A stretch of 64,000 nt of DNA, taken from assembly GCF_008312935.1 (NCBI RefSeq), contig NZ_VSZO01000053.1, positions 558,001 to 622,000 on the forward strand, read 5' to 3'. Each line of letters starts with the position of its first letter. Position 1 is the first letter of the stretch. The notes beneath the pieces are model-generated. The model worked only from the letters and a program-made list of their open reading frames with translations. It ran no database searches and was not told the origin of the DNA. A program made the position numbers and the translations under genes. Positions 18,448 through 27,622 of the stretch are shown here, in pieces. This DNA comes from Roseiconus lacunae (lineage in GTDB: Bacteria > Planctomycetota > Planctomycetia > Pirellulales > Pirellulaceae).

Positions 18448-20355
18448 ATGCGAAATCGCCTTTGTTTTTCCCGTGTCCTGTTGATCGTTGGATTTTGTTC
18501 GACTGTCGGTCGGGCATCACTGGCTGCAGACACTGAACCCCCAAAGATCTTTCTGGACAAATCACCTCGCATTGTCGCGTACCAACTTGGGCGTCTTGAT
18601 GACGAACACTTGCTGATGGTACCGCGGTCAACGGATGATCCAAAATATATTCCCGTCTATGAAGCGATTGTAGCACGACCGGCGATGGCGGCCGGAATTC
18701 GCGACGAAGCGTTCGAAGCATTGGCGAAGTTGCGAGAGCGATCTGTCGCCGCCGAATTGGTCGCGACGATAGGGAGATTAAAAGTCGATGACGCCGAAGC
18801 AAAACGCTTGCAGACTGTTCTGGCAAAGAAACTGATCGCTCAACCGGCGAACGAACTCGCCAAGGAAATTGAAGGTCTTCGAGAACTGGCCGATGGCGAC
18901 GCGCGCGAGTCTTCGGTGGCGATGGCGGCTCTTCTTGCCGCGGGGAAAAGTGATCTCGTAAATGAGCTAAGTTCCGCCGGTAGCGAATCGATGATCGCTC
19001 GCCTTCGCGCGATCGAATTGCTACCCAGCGATGCGATGAAGCGGCGGCAACGGTCGATGGTGGAGAACGAACTCAAATCAGCCAACGAGGATGTTCAGGC
19101 GGCCGCGATTGACGCCCTTTCGAAGCTACCGGGACCGACCTCAGAGACATTCGCAGCGCTGCTTCGGTTCGTTGATCATACGACGCTGCGAACCGACGCA
19201 TGCCGAGGACTATTGCGTCTTCCCAAAGCTGTCTATGACCCGGCGACTGCCGAAACTGCTGCGCGATCCTTGGTTACGTTTGCCGAAAAAACCGATGCGG
19301 CTGATCGTACAAGTGTCGAGTTCATTGATTCGATGCGCGCAGTCGATCGCCTGCTTTCGATCGTTGAACCCGACACGGCAAAGTCACTGCGAAGGCGCCT
19401 ACGCGAAGTTGCCGTGCGTGTCGTCAAAATTGGTACCGTCGAAGAAGAAATGCGTTACGACGTTCCCTATTTCGCAGTCGAAGCGGGACGTCCTGTTCAG
19501 ATTCTGTTGGAGAATCATGACTTGATGCCGCATAACTTGGTGGTGACTCAGCCGGGGGCACTGAAAAGTGTTGCAATGGCAGGGCTTTCAGCCGGACCCG
19601 AAGGAACCAATGGACTGCCGTACGTGCCGGATTCCCCCAACGTCGTTGCCGCCAGTGCAATGATCGCCCCGGACGCGACAACTCGCATCACGCTGACCGC
19701 GCCAGAACAACCGGGTGAGTATCCCTACGTATGCACATTTCCCCAGCACTGGTACCGCATGTACGGTGTCATGGTCGTAGTTAAGGACCTTGACGCCTGG
19801 AACCAAAACCCGATCGAGCCAGCAAATCCGCTCGGCAGCAATCGATCCTTCGTTCAAGCCTGGACAATGGACGACTTTGCCGGTGCGTTCGACAGCGATC
19901 TTGCCGGCCGTTCGACGATGATCGGCGAGAAAATCTTCAACGAGGCCTCCTGCGTCGGCTGCCACAAGGTCAACGACCAAGGTGGCGTCGTCGGTCCGGA
20001 TCTAACGGACGTTTACACGCGTTGGAAATCAGACCACCAAGCGGTTTTGCGCGAGATTCTTGAACCGTCGCACAAGATCGACAGTAAGTACGCGATGCAA
20101 ACTGTGCTAACTGTCGAAGGAAAAACCTACTCCGGAATCGTGATCGATGAGAACGACGATATTTTGACGTTGGTCAGCAATCCCGAAGACAAAGAGCCGA
20201 TCGTAATCTCGCAAGAAGACATCGAACTGACCAAGCGAAGTGCGACGTCAATGATGCCGAAAGCATTGATGGATCAGTACACCAAGGAAGAGATCCTAGA
20301 ACTGATGGCGTACCTCAAAGAAGCCGCCGAAAAGAAAGCGGCTGGCAACGAGTGA
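18448..20355 (+). CDS. exported HEAT / cupredoxin / cytochrome c fusion protein
   Basis: A 635-residue periplasmic electron carrier-like protein. The ATG at 18448 precedes a signal peptide (MRNRLCFSRVLLIVGF...). Residues about 90-300 are HEAT-like helical repeats. Residues about 330-450 are a type I copper domain with ligands His362 (MPHNLVV), Cys429, His434 and Met438 (VCTFPQHWYRM). Residues about 485-625 are a planctomycete cytochrome c domain with haem site Cys502-Val-Gly-Cys505-His506 and a distal Met probably in the SATSMMPKALMD region. Copper and haem in one chain suggest transfer of electrons from a periplasmic dehydrogenase, possibly the propeller protein upstream, to the respiratory chain (inference). 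A longer ORF start at 18289 lacks a signal peptide. Confidence 0.85.
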   Translation: MRNRLCFSRVLLIVGFCSTVGRASLAADTEPPKIFLDKSPRIVAYQLGRLDDEHLLMVPRSTDDPKYIPVYEAIVARPAMAAGIRDEAFEALAKLRERSVAAELVATIGRLKVDDAEAKRLQTVLAKKLIAQPANELAKEIEGLRELADGDARESSVAMAALLAAGKSDLVNELSSAGSESMIARLRAIELLPSDAMKRRQRSMVENELKSANEDVQAAAIDALSKLPGPTSETFAALLRFVDHTTLRTDACRGLLRLPKAVYDPATAETAARSLVTFAEKTDAADRTSVEFIDSMRAVDRLLSIVEPDTAKSLRRRLREVAVRVVKIGTVEEEMRYDVPYFAVEAGRPVQILLENHDLMPHNLVVTQPGALKSVAMAGLSAGPEGTNGLPYVPDSPNVVAASAMIAPDATTRITLTAPEQPGEYPYVCTFPQHWYRMYGVMVVVKDLDAWNQNPIEPANPLGSNRSFVQAWTMDDFAGAFDSDLAGRSTMIGEKIFNEASCVGCHKVNDQGGVVGPDLTDVYTRWKSDHQAVLREILEPSHKIDSKYAMQTVLTVEGKTYSGIVIDENDDILTLVSNPEDKEPIVISQEDIELTKRSATSMMPKALMDQYTKEEILELMAYLKEAAEKKAAGNE

Positions 20356-20417
20356 GTGCATGAAGCCAGGCGATGGCGGGCGTGGCTAGTTGTTGCTTGT
20401 TTAAGGTGAATGCAACT

Positions 20418-20441
20418 CACCACGCTCACAAGAGCGTGGTG
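20418..20441. terminator. hairpin between convergent genes, possible terminator
   Basis: A perfect ten-base stem CACCACGCTC/GAGCGTGGTG with a four-base loop lies between the convergent stops at 20355 and 20462. The T-run after it is weak (TTGTCAATCATT), so termination efficiency is uncertain. Confidence 0.5.
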
Positions 20442-20461
20442 TTGTCAATCATTGCGGCGAC

Positions 20462-21592
20462 TTACTTTGTCGTCGAGAACTTGAAGATCGTCGTCGTTTC
20501 GTATTCGTCGCCTGGTTTGAGGGTTGTCGACGGAAAGTTAGGTTGATTGGGACTGTCCGGATAATGCTGCGTTTCCAAACAGAATCCGCCGCGATAGACA
20601 TACTCCTTTCCAGACTTGCCAATCAATCTTCCATCGAGGAAATTGCCACAATAGAACTGGATCCCCGGTTCGGTGGTGCTGACTTCCATCACGCGTCCAC
20701 TTTTGGGCTCAACGACACGCGCGGCCAGTGTTAGCTCGCCCGTTTGTCCGCCTTTATCTAGGACCCAGTTGTGGTCGTAACCACCGCCGAAACGAAGTTG
20801 TTCGTTGTCGGAGTTGATATCACGTCCGATCGCTTTGGCGGTCGTGAAATCAAAGGGGGTGCCTTGGACTGCCGGTGTCTTTCCGGTGGGGATCAAGGTT
20901 TCGTCGACAGGCGTGAAACGATTCGCATTGATCATCAGTTGATGATCCAAAATGTCGCCCTCGCCTTCCCCGGCAAGGTTAAAGTACGTGTGCTGGGTCA
21001 GATTCACCGGAGTTGCTTTGTCCGTCGTCGCGAAGTACTCCACCTTGATTTCGTTTTCGTCGGTCAATGTGTACGTGACCGAGCAACTGAGGTTACCCGG
21101 ATAGCCTTCTTCTCCGTCTTTGGCGAGGTAGCTCAGCTTGACTGCATTTTTGCTTTCTTCGACTTGGATATCCCAGATGACCTTGTCGAAACCGATGATC
21201 CCACCGTGCAAGCTGTTCGGCGGATTATTGATCGGCAAGCTGTACTCTTCGCCGTCGATGGTGAATTTTCCTTTCGCGATCCGGTTGCCGTATCGTCCGA
21301 CGACGGCCCCAAAATACGGTTTGTCGACGGCATTGGTGTAGGATCGAATGTCGTCGTAGCCGAGAGCGACGTCAGCAAGTTTGCCGTCTTTATCCGGGAC
21401 GACAATGGACATGATGATCGCACCGTAATTGGTGACCTTGATCGACATGCCGTGCTCGTTGGTCAGCGAAACGATTTGGATGTCGCTTGCGGTTTTGACT
21501 TCGGCGGCAGTCGCCGCTTGAGTGCTCGCGTGGATAGCCAGCGCTCCAGCCGTCAGGGCGGCGATCGCAAGTGGGATTCTGAAGGAAAGCAT
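20462..21592 (-). CDS. galM: exported aldose 1-epimerase (mutarotase)
   Basis: A 376-residue galactose mutarotase that interconverts alpha and beta anomers of aldohexoses. Family residues are present: the NSLHGG histidine, the HTYFNLAGEG histidine proposed as general acid, and the catalytic-base glutamate in FCLETQHYPDSPNQ. The ATG at 21592 begins a signal peptide (MLSFRIPLAIAALTAG ... AATAAEV), so the enzyme is probably periplasmic, as in many sugar-degrading bacteria; an upstream start at 21634 would spoil the signal. It follows the zinc dehydrogenase gene by 53 bases on the same strand, suggesting a small sugar-metabolism operon. Confidence 0.9.
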   Translation of the reverse strand: MLSFRIPLAIAALTAGALAIHASTQAATAAEVKTASDIQIVSLTNEHGMSIKVTNYGAIIMSIVVPDKDGKLADVALGYDDIRSYTNAVDKPYFGAVVGRYGNRIAKGKFTIDGEEYSLPINNPPNSLHGGIIGFDKVIWDIQVEESKNAVKLSYLAKDGEEGYPGNLSCSVTYTLTDENEIKVEYFATTDKATPVNLTQHTYFNLAGEGEGDILDHQLMINANRFTPVDETLIPTGKTPAVQGTPFDFTTAKAIGRDINSDNEQLRFGGGYDHNWVLDKGGQTGELTLAARVVEPKSGRVMEVSTTEPGIQFYCGNFLDGRLIGKSGKEYVYRGGFCLETQHYPDSPNQPNFPSTTLKPGDEYETTTIFKFSTTK

Positions 21593-21645
21593 TTGGGGGA
21601 GGCCTAAGAGGAGTGAATCAAGAAGGAATATCAACGCGTATTATA

Positions 21646-22689
21646 TTAGGCAGACACGTTCGGCTGGAGGATTACTTTCATCGCTCCCTTTTCACCGTCA
21701 TAAAGACGTTTGAACCACTGTGGTCCTTCGTCGAGCGTCGCTTTCGCGGTGATCAAAGGCTCGACCTTGATCGCACCTGAGTTCATCAATTCGATGCAGG
21801 CGGGATACTCGCCGCAGGAAGCACAGGTTCCGAGCACATTGAGTTCCCGGGTGACAATCGCTTGCAGCGGCATCTCGACTCGCGGGGCTAAGTTACCGAC
21901 CAAGGTTACCGAGCCGCCTTTGCGGACTGATTCGACCGCGGTGTTGATCGTCGCGCTTGCGCCCACGACTTCCAGGGCAACGTCGGCACCACGGCCACCG
22001 GTCAATTTCTTGACTTCCTCGACGACATCGACCTCCTTTGCATTCAGGCCAACGTCGGCCCCCAAAGCCAATGCGGCATCTAAGCGATCTTGATCCAAAT
22101 CGACTGCGATGACTTTTGCACATCCTGCTAGACGGATCGCTTGGATCGTTAACAATCCAATCATGCCACTGCCAACGACGACGGCGGTATCTCCCAGCAC
22201 GACCGGAGTTCGATTGGCGGCATGGACGGCGACCGAGACCGCTTCGATCAATGCGGCGTGCTCAAACGGCATTTCGTCTGGTAAGCGGTAGCAGATGTGT
22301 TGTGGAACGGCGACCTTTTCGGCAAATGCTCCGTGTCGACGATACTCACCACAGGAGACGCCCAATACCATGCGGTTATCACAGAGGTTGATCTCACCTC
22401 GGCGGCAATGAAAACACTCCCCACAGGAAACGGTGGAGTCAAATGTGACATGATCGCCGACTTGAAAGTCGGTGACGTCACTGCCGACTTCCGTCACGAC
22501 GCCCGCCGCTTCGTGTCCCATCACCAATGGTGGGATACGGCGTCCACTGCTGCCGTCATAGCCGTGGATGTCGCTGCCACAAATTCCGCAAGCACGGACT
22601 TGAACCAGCAAATCCTTGGGGCCCACCGTCGGATCCTCGACTTCGGTAACCTCAAGGTTCTTATATTCCGTCAGCAGCATCGCCTTCAT
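21646..22689 (-). CDS. zinc-dependent medium-chain alcohol/polyol dehydrogenase
   Basis: A 347-residue MDR-family enzyme, normal in length. Catalytic zinc ligands are in GICGSDIHGYDG and MGHEAAGVV; the structural zinc loop has its four cysteines in CGECFHCRRGEINLC. The Rossmann fold carries VVVGSGMIGLLTIQA followed by VDLDQDR, an Asp that favours NAD(H). The pattern is closest to sorbitol/threonine/galactitol-phosphate dehydrogenases; the substrate cannot be fixed. It lies upstream of the mutarotase on the same strand, which supports a sugar or polyol substrate. Confidence 0.85.
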   Translation of the reverse strand: MKAMLLTEYKNLEVTEVEDPTVGPKDLLVQVRACGICGSDIHGYDGSSGRRIPPLVMGHEAAGVVTEVGSDVTDFQVGDHVTFDSTVSCGECFHCRRGEINLCDNRMVLGVSCGEYRRHGAFAEKVAVPQHICYRLPDEMPFEHAALIEAVSVAVHAANRTPVVLGDTAVVVGSGMIGLLTIQAIRLAGCAKVIAVDLDQDRLDAALALGADVGLNAKEVDVVEEVKKLTGGRGADVALEVVGASATINTAVESVRKGGSVTLVGNLAPRVEMPLQAIVTRELNVLGTCASCGEYPACIELMNSGAIKVEPLITAKATLDEGPQWFKRLYDGEKGAMKVILQPNVSA

Positions 22690-22809
22690 GCGTCATTCAT
22701 CCCGGTTTTCGAGTGCGAATTGGAGGGGGATTGGGTGAAAATATCCGCCGATAGCGTAGCCGATCGGGCGTCGGACGCAATGAGTTCTATCGCTGACGGC
22801 CTTCAAGCG

Positions 22810-23703
22810 TTACCCAAATAGAATCGCAATCACGACCGAAGTCGTGATCAGCGTTGCCCCGCCCAGTCGGGTGGCCATCGTACGCCGCGTCAAATCGGCC
22901 TCGCTGCCCCCGAACAGAATTGCCGTCACCCAGGCCAGTAAGACGCCCCAAATGCCGCGCATCGAGTACACCACATTGACACGTGCCGCATCGCCGAACG
23001 CCGATAACGCAAAAACAATGCAAATCGCCTGCATCGCGATGAGCATGCCGCCAAAGAACAGTGACCGACGGACCTGGGGATCGGCAAATAACGGACGCTG
23101 GATCCCTTTGAAGAACACGATCGTGTAAAGGCCAACGAACCAGAACATGATCGGCAAAAAACGCCCAGTGTCCCAATGTTCGGAAGAGCAGAATGTTTGG
23201 ACCAGGACGTCGAAAATAGAAAACGAAAGGCTGGCCGCGAACGCACTCAGGATCGTGTACCAAAGTCGTGAACGTTTTCCTGATCCGGTCCATTGAACTA
23301 AGGCAATGCCAACCGTCGCTAGAATTGCGGCACCCCAAATTGTCAGCGGCAGTGTCTGGCCACCAATCACGGTGAGCAGCACGGCGACCAGTAAGACCTT
23401 GATCCCGAACAATGGCGCCGCGATCGACACGTCCCCGTAGTTGATCGCCGAAAACGTTCCAATCTGTCCCAAGATATAAAACACCGCGACAAGCGCCGGT
23501 TGCCAGATCAGGCCGGGCGTGACGACCAAGTCACTGGTGAACCAAAAGAACGAAAAGAGCACTGCGCCCCAGTAGTTCGCGACGATCGAAACCGTCCACG
23601 GATTTGCCCCCGCTAGTGTTGCTCGTTTCAGAAACAGCAAGCCACCGACAAACAGCAAACTGGCCAACAGTGGGAAAATTAAATGAAAGGAGTCGGCCAG
23701 CAC
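22810..23703 (-). CDS. EamA/DMT-superfamily permease
   Basis: A 297-residue integral membrane protein with about ten hydrophobic segments in two homologous halves, the hallmark of EamA (DUF6) drug/metabolite transporters. The first half ends near a GSGKRSR cytoplasmic linker around residue 145. Substrates of the family are diverse metabolites; none can be predicted. The frame begins with a GTG at 23703. It precedes the dehydrogenase by 120 bases on the same strand and may belong to the same transcript. Confidence 0.8.
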   Translation of the reverse strand: MLADSFHLIFPLLASLLFVGGLLFLKRATLAGANPWTVSIVANYWGAVLFSFFWFTSDLVVTPGLIWQPALVAVFYILGQIGTFSAINYGDVSIAAPLFGIKVLLVAVLLTVIGGQTLPLTIWGAAILATVGIALVQWTGSGKRSRLWYTILSAFAASLSFSIFDVLVQTFCSSEHWDTGRFLPIMFWFVGLYTIVFFKGIQRPLFADPQVRRSLFFGGMLIAMQAICIVFALSAFGDAARVNVVYSMRGIWGVLLAWVTAILFGGSEADLTRRTMATRLGGATLITTSVVIAILFG

Positions 23704-24023
23704 GATGGATCGATGACGCTTGGAAAGGGGGGCGAACGGACGATCGAATTGTCACAGTGCGGCTAGTGCTCCGTTACCATCCGATATTCGGGTTAGCCGA
23801 ATGGCGTCCACCACGGTGCTGATGCGATCATCGCCGTTAACTCTGCCAGCGCGATCAATCGCACCCAAGATGCCGTTCGGAACGACGCACTGACGAAGTT
23901 CGAATCACGAACCTAGATTCCACAAGCAATGAGCGACTTCGTCTAGCCCTATGCATTGGAATCACCCCAGCCGTTGATTGACAAGAGATCACTCGACAGA
24001 ACTAGGTGGCAGAACCAAGTCGG
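23704..24023. other. 320-base intergenic region, nothing recognised
   Basis: Lies between two minus-strand genes, upstream of the EamA permease, so should hold its promoter. No hairpin terminator, RNA or ORF of note was seen. Confidence 0.4.
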
Positions 24024-25895
24024 CTATTCTTCTGGCTTTTCTTTAATCGGCTGGATAAACCAGTCTTCGTAATCAAACACCGGTGAGGGAGGCAACGGAG
24101 GTAACTCTTCACCGGTCAGTTTTTCGATCGACCAAAAGCAAGCACGCCCGACGCCATCGCCCCGCATCGTTGCATATTTCCGTAGTGCCGGCAGAGCCTT
24201 CTCGGCATTCATTCGCCCCAAACTGATCGCACACATGTGACGGACGTCGTGGAACTCGGGAATCAGTGCTTCCGTATCGGTCAGACGTTCAATCATCATG
24301 TCCACGAGGTCATCCACCGTTTCGCCTTCGTGAATGATGCCAAGTGACCAGCATGCCGCGCCTCGGGCACGTTCTCCCAGAGTCAAATTCCGCGGCACAT
24401 ACTGTCGCATCAGGTTTTCCGCTTCGCCGTAGTTCATTTCACCAAACGCCAAGAACAATTGTGCGAGCAGATAATGTGGCCCTGGCATGTCGGCGTTGTA
24501 TTCATTGGACCGAAAACGATCGAAGATCTCTTGGGCGCGACCGAGCATTGCGCCAAGGTGTTGGCGATCGCCCAATCGTCGCAGTCCCCAACCGGCGGCG
24601 ATCATCGTTTCGCCTCGCGGGTGACGGATCAAGTCGACCAGTCGATCACCGGCGGGACGATAATTCAAGCTGACCAAGACACGAGTGGCTTGTTCACAGC
24701 CGCGCCAATCGTCGCGATCGAGGACGCCCATCGTTTGTGAAATCACTTCGTCAGCCAACGAGTTTTCTTTGGCAAAGCGATACAACATGGACGCTGCCTT
24801 TCGGCGCAAGGTCGGATTCGCGTCCGACAATAAATGCGCCAGCGGAGCGACATCGGCACGCTCACCTTCCGCATGAAGGATGTCCGCCGATGCATCGCGA
24901 ACGGCATAATCAGAATGGTGAACCGCATCACGCGCAACGGTTTTAACGATCTTCGGATCGACCGCAAGCAACCTGCGAAGCGCGGCCGCTTTGACAAATC
25001 CGTCCTCTGTTTCGGCAAGCTCTTGAAGCAACTTCTTCGCTTCGTTGTCTTCGTGTCGGGACAAAAGTGCGACGGCCAGCAACGGATCAAGACGACTGGT
25101 CGTCGAAGACGCTAAGTCTGACGCGTCGCCAACTAATCCCTCTCGATGCAGTTCGCCCAACGCCCGCGCCGCGCATAAACGAACGGTCACACGGCGGAGT
25201 GAATCTTTGGCAATCGCCTTGATGTCGTCTGAACTTTGAATGTCAACGATCGCAGCCAATCCTTCAATCGCTGTTCGAAGATCAACTTCACGTGCGGTTG
25301 CATCGTTCAACCGATTCGTCCAAGTATCCCGAAACGAATCATCTTTCCATTGAACTAATGCGGGTTCGACCAAACTACGAACCGGAGCCCCGTAGTCAGT
25401 CGCTTGCCGGACAAGAAATGGGATAAGACTTTTATCATTAAAGCGAATAACTGTCTTGATCGCAGACCGCCGAACCGATAGTGGCAACGATTTATCTTCG
25501 GTGAGTTCGACGATCGCCAGCAAAGCCTGATCGAGATCCGGCATGCCGCGTTGCTTAGCGATACCGATCGTATCGATCACGGTCCGCTGAAGCTGGGCAT
25601 CGGAACGCTGCAATGCCTGTAGCCATAGTTTCAGTGGCTCCGGCGAAACCTCGATCAACCCTGGCGGGCTAACGAATTTCGGGGCTTCGTACATCACATA
25701 ATCGACATCCAGAATCTGATCGGGACCTTTGTCCGTCCGTTCTTCAGTCCGTCCGTCGGCAACTGACACGTTGTCCGATCCGTCGGTAGATGTCTCTTGC
25801 GCATCGACGTTGAATGCCCCGGCCATCAAGCCGATCGCAGAGAGTACGATGAATCTCCAATTGGACTCGAGCACCGGTCGAATCCGCTTTCCCAT
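24024..25895 (-). CDS. exported HEAT-repeat protein at the end of an ABC exporter operon
   Basis: A 623-residue protein. The ATG at 25895 starts a basic N-terminus and hydrophobic segment ending near FNVDAQE, a probable signal peptide. Most of the remainder, about 90-600, is a series of HEAT/PBS-like helical repeats recognisable from recurrent motifs such as PALVQWKDD, AARALGELHREG and DANPTLRRKAASMLYRFA. HEAT scaffolds mediate protein-protein contacts. It follows the ABC permease with an eight-base gap, so it is probably translated with the exporter genes and may act as a periplasmic accessory (inference). Longer in-frame starts overlap the permease. Confidence 0.7.
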   Translation of the reverse strand: MGKRIRPVLESNWRFIVLSAIGLMAGAFNVDAQETSTDGSDNVSVADGRTEERTDKGPDQILDVDYVMYEAPKFVSPPGLIEVSPEPLKLWLQALQRSDAQLQRTVIDTIGIAKQRGMPDLDQALLAIVELTEDKSLPLSVRRSAIKTVIRFNDKSLIPFLVRQATDYGAPVRSLVEPALVQWKDDSFRDTWTNRLNDATAREVDLRTAIEGLAAIVDIQSSDDIKAIAKDSLRRVTVRLCAARALGELHREGLVGDASDLASSTTSRLDPLLAVALLSRHEDNEAKKLLQELAETEDGFVKAAALRRLLAVDPKIVKTVARDAVHHSDYAVRDASADILHAEGERADVAPLAHLLSDANPTLRRKAASMLYRFAKENSLADEVISQTMGVLDRDDWRGCEQATRVLVSLNYRPAGDRLVDLIRHPRGETMIAAGWGLRRLGDRQHLGAMLGRAQEIFDRFRSNEYNADMPGPHYLLAQLFLAFGEMNYGEAENLMRQYVPRNLTLGERARGAACWSLGIIHEGETVDDLVDMMIERLTDTEALIPEFHDVRHMCAISLGRMNAEKALPALRKYATMRGDGVGRACFWSIEKLTGEELPPLPPSPVFDYEDWFIQPIKEKPEE

Positions 25896-25903
25896 GATGC
25901 GGT

Positions 25904-27619
25904 TTAGACGGGGCGTGTAAGTCGCCATACTTGGTATCCAAAAAGACAGAACATGATTGCAGATAAAATGCCAGCGAACCAAAACGCATCGGGTAGCAGA
26001 TCGTAGGATTCGAAACCTGGCGAGTTAATGACCGATAAAGCCGCACAGGCTGGGTTTGTCGACAACGCGGCGTTGACGAAGTCGTAACCAAACGGGGCGT
26101 CACGTCCGAGCCAGACCAGTAACGGGGCGACGAAAATCGAGATCACGATGATGTACGTCACCGTTGTCGCGCTCGCCGTGGTCCGAAAGAAACTTCCCAC
26201 GGCGGCGCTGACGGCAAGCGTGTAAATGACTGTCAGCAGCAAACAGAGTAATACCAACCGAACTTGGACGATCATCTGCGGCTGGATGTAGATCATCACC
26301 AAATAACCTGGCAGCGTGGCCAGAAGCACCAAAGTAAGCGTCCAGAGTACGCTGAGCAATTTTCCGCGGATGATCTTGCTCGCCGACAGCGGCGTTAAAC
26401 GAAGCAACTCCCAACCGCTGCCATCACGTTCGCCGCTGATCAAGCCCGACGCCAAACTGGGTGTTAGTACGACGATCAGAATCACCTGCAAAACAACCAT
26501 CAGGCCGCCGATCGTCTCGGTTCCCCAGGCGGTCACGCTGGTCGCCGCGGCAAAGGTGAGCGCGACCGACAACATGGCCGAAATCGCGACAAGTCGGAAC
26601 AACCATTGAGACCGCCCGAAGCGACGACAGCGGAACTCCTTGACCATCACCGGATTTAAGTACCAGGGGATACCCGCTTTGCGACGCTGCGGATCGACGA
26701 TGTACATCAACCGGCGAAGTACACGCTCGCCCGTACTCCGGTCATCGGTGATCACGCCTTGAGCCCGCGAACGGTCAAAGATCCGATAATTCAGCCGTGA
26801 CAGTGTCCAGACCGCACAAACGAGACTGCTAATCGATGCAAAGACGACGAAACGCGGCCAAGTTGACTGGCCGATCAAACCTCGTTGACCAGGCGATGAT
26901 TGTTGCATCAATTCGGTCAGGACCGGGATCGGCGAAACGCTTCTAAGGTAACCGGAGACGGTCCCAAGGATTCCCGCATCGCCGACAAAAAACGCAGCGG
27001 GAAGTAGCGTCAGCAACGCCGTAACGAAAATCGCAGTGTAGGTGATTCGTACGCCCGCATCGGCAGTGTGGACATAGCTACTGACCAACATCGCCAAGGT
27101 CACGTAATGAACGATCAACAGCACCAGCAGCAAATAAAAACGCAAGATACCGCTATAAAGATCGACGCCCCCCATCACATAGCACGCCGCCGCACCGGGC
27201 AGGCTGGCCATCAATACCAGCGCGGCGAACATCAAGATGCCTGCCAGTTTTCCGAGGTAAATCTTCAGTGGCGTGAGTGGCGAGTTCAGTAATAACGCCA
27301 GCGTACCGTCGTTCTTTTCGTTGACGATCGAAACCGCTGGAAATGCCGGGACCAAGAAAATCACACCGGCTAACAATCCGTAGCCGAACATGCGAAACAC
27401 CTGAAGGGACTGTTTGCCACTTAGATCGACAGTCCCCGCACTCGGCCATCGCAAAAGAACCGCGACCATAAAAACAATCGTCAGTCCGAAAAGCACCGCG
27501 AAGGCCTTTCGCGAACGCAAGATTCCCAAGAACTCGCGTTTCGCGACCGGGTTGGATGCGGAATCTGCCGTCGTTTGGGCGTGTCCGGAACTAGATTGAG
27601 GGATTGCTTCTGTAGCCAT
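25904..27619 (-). CDS. ABC-2 type exporter permease
   Basis: A 571-residue membrane protein with about twelve hydrophobic segments in two similar halves, each starting with a cytoplasmic KREFLGILRSRKAF- or VKEFRCRRFGRSQW-type element, typical of ABC-2/GldF-like permeases. It contains conserved EKNDGTLALLLNSPLTP and GERDGSGWELLRLTPLS segments, the coupling region preceding the second membrane helix in this family. It is four bases downstream of the ATPase gene and should form the exporter with it. Substrate unknown; family members export drugs, lipids or gliding-associated factors. Confidence 0.85.
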   Translation of the reverse strand: MATEAIPQSSSGHAQTTADSASNPVAKREFLGILRSRKAFAVLFGLTIVFMVAVLLRWPSAGTVDLSGKQSLQVFRMFGYGLLAGVIFLVPAFPAVSIVNEKNDGTLALLLNSPLTPLKIYLGKLAGILMFAALVLMASLPGAAACYVMGGVDLYSGILRFYLLLVLLIVHYVTLAMLVSSYVHTADAGVRITYTAIFVTALLTLLPAAFFVGDAGILGTVSGYLRSVSPIPVLTELMQQSSPGQRGLIGQSTWPRFVVFASISSLVCAVWTLSRLNYRIFDRSRAQGVITDDRSTGERVLRRLMYIVDPQRRKAGIPWYLNPVMVKEFRCRRFGRSQWLFRLVAISAMLSVALTFAAATSVTAWGTETIGGLMVVLQVILIVVLTPSLASGLISGERDGSGWELLRLTPLSASKIIRGKLLSVLWTLTLVLLATLPGYLVMIYIQPQMIVQVRLVLLCLLLTVIYTLAVSAAVGSFFRTTASATTVTYIIVISIFVAPLLVWLGRDAPFGYDFVNAALSTNPACAALSVINSPGFESYDLLPDAFWFAGILSAIMFCLFGYQVWRLTRPV

Positions 27620-27622
27620 TGG

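Noticed and set aside
20771-21607. 278-codon ORF on the plus strand
   Set aside because: Antisense to the mutarotase gene, which has clear catalytic motifs; the Val/Asp/Arg-rich translation is a shadow.
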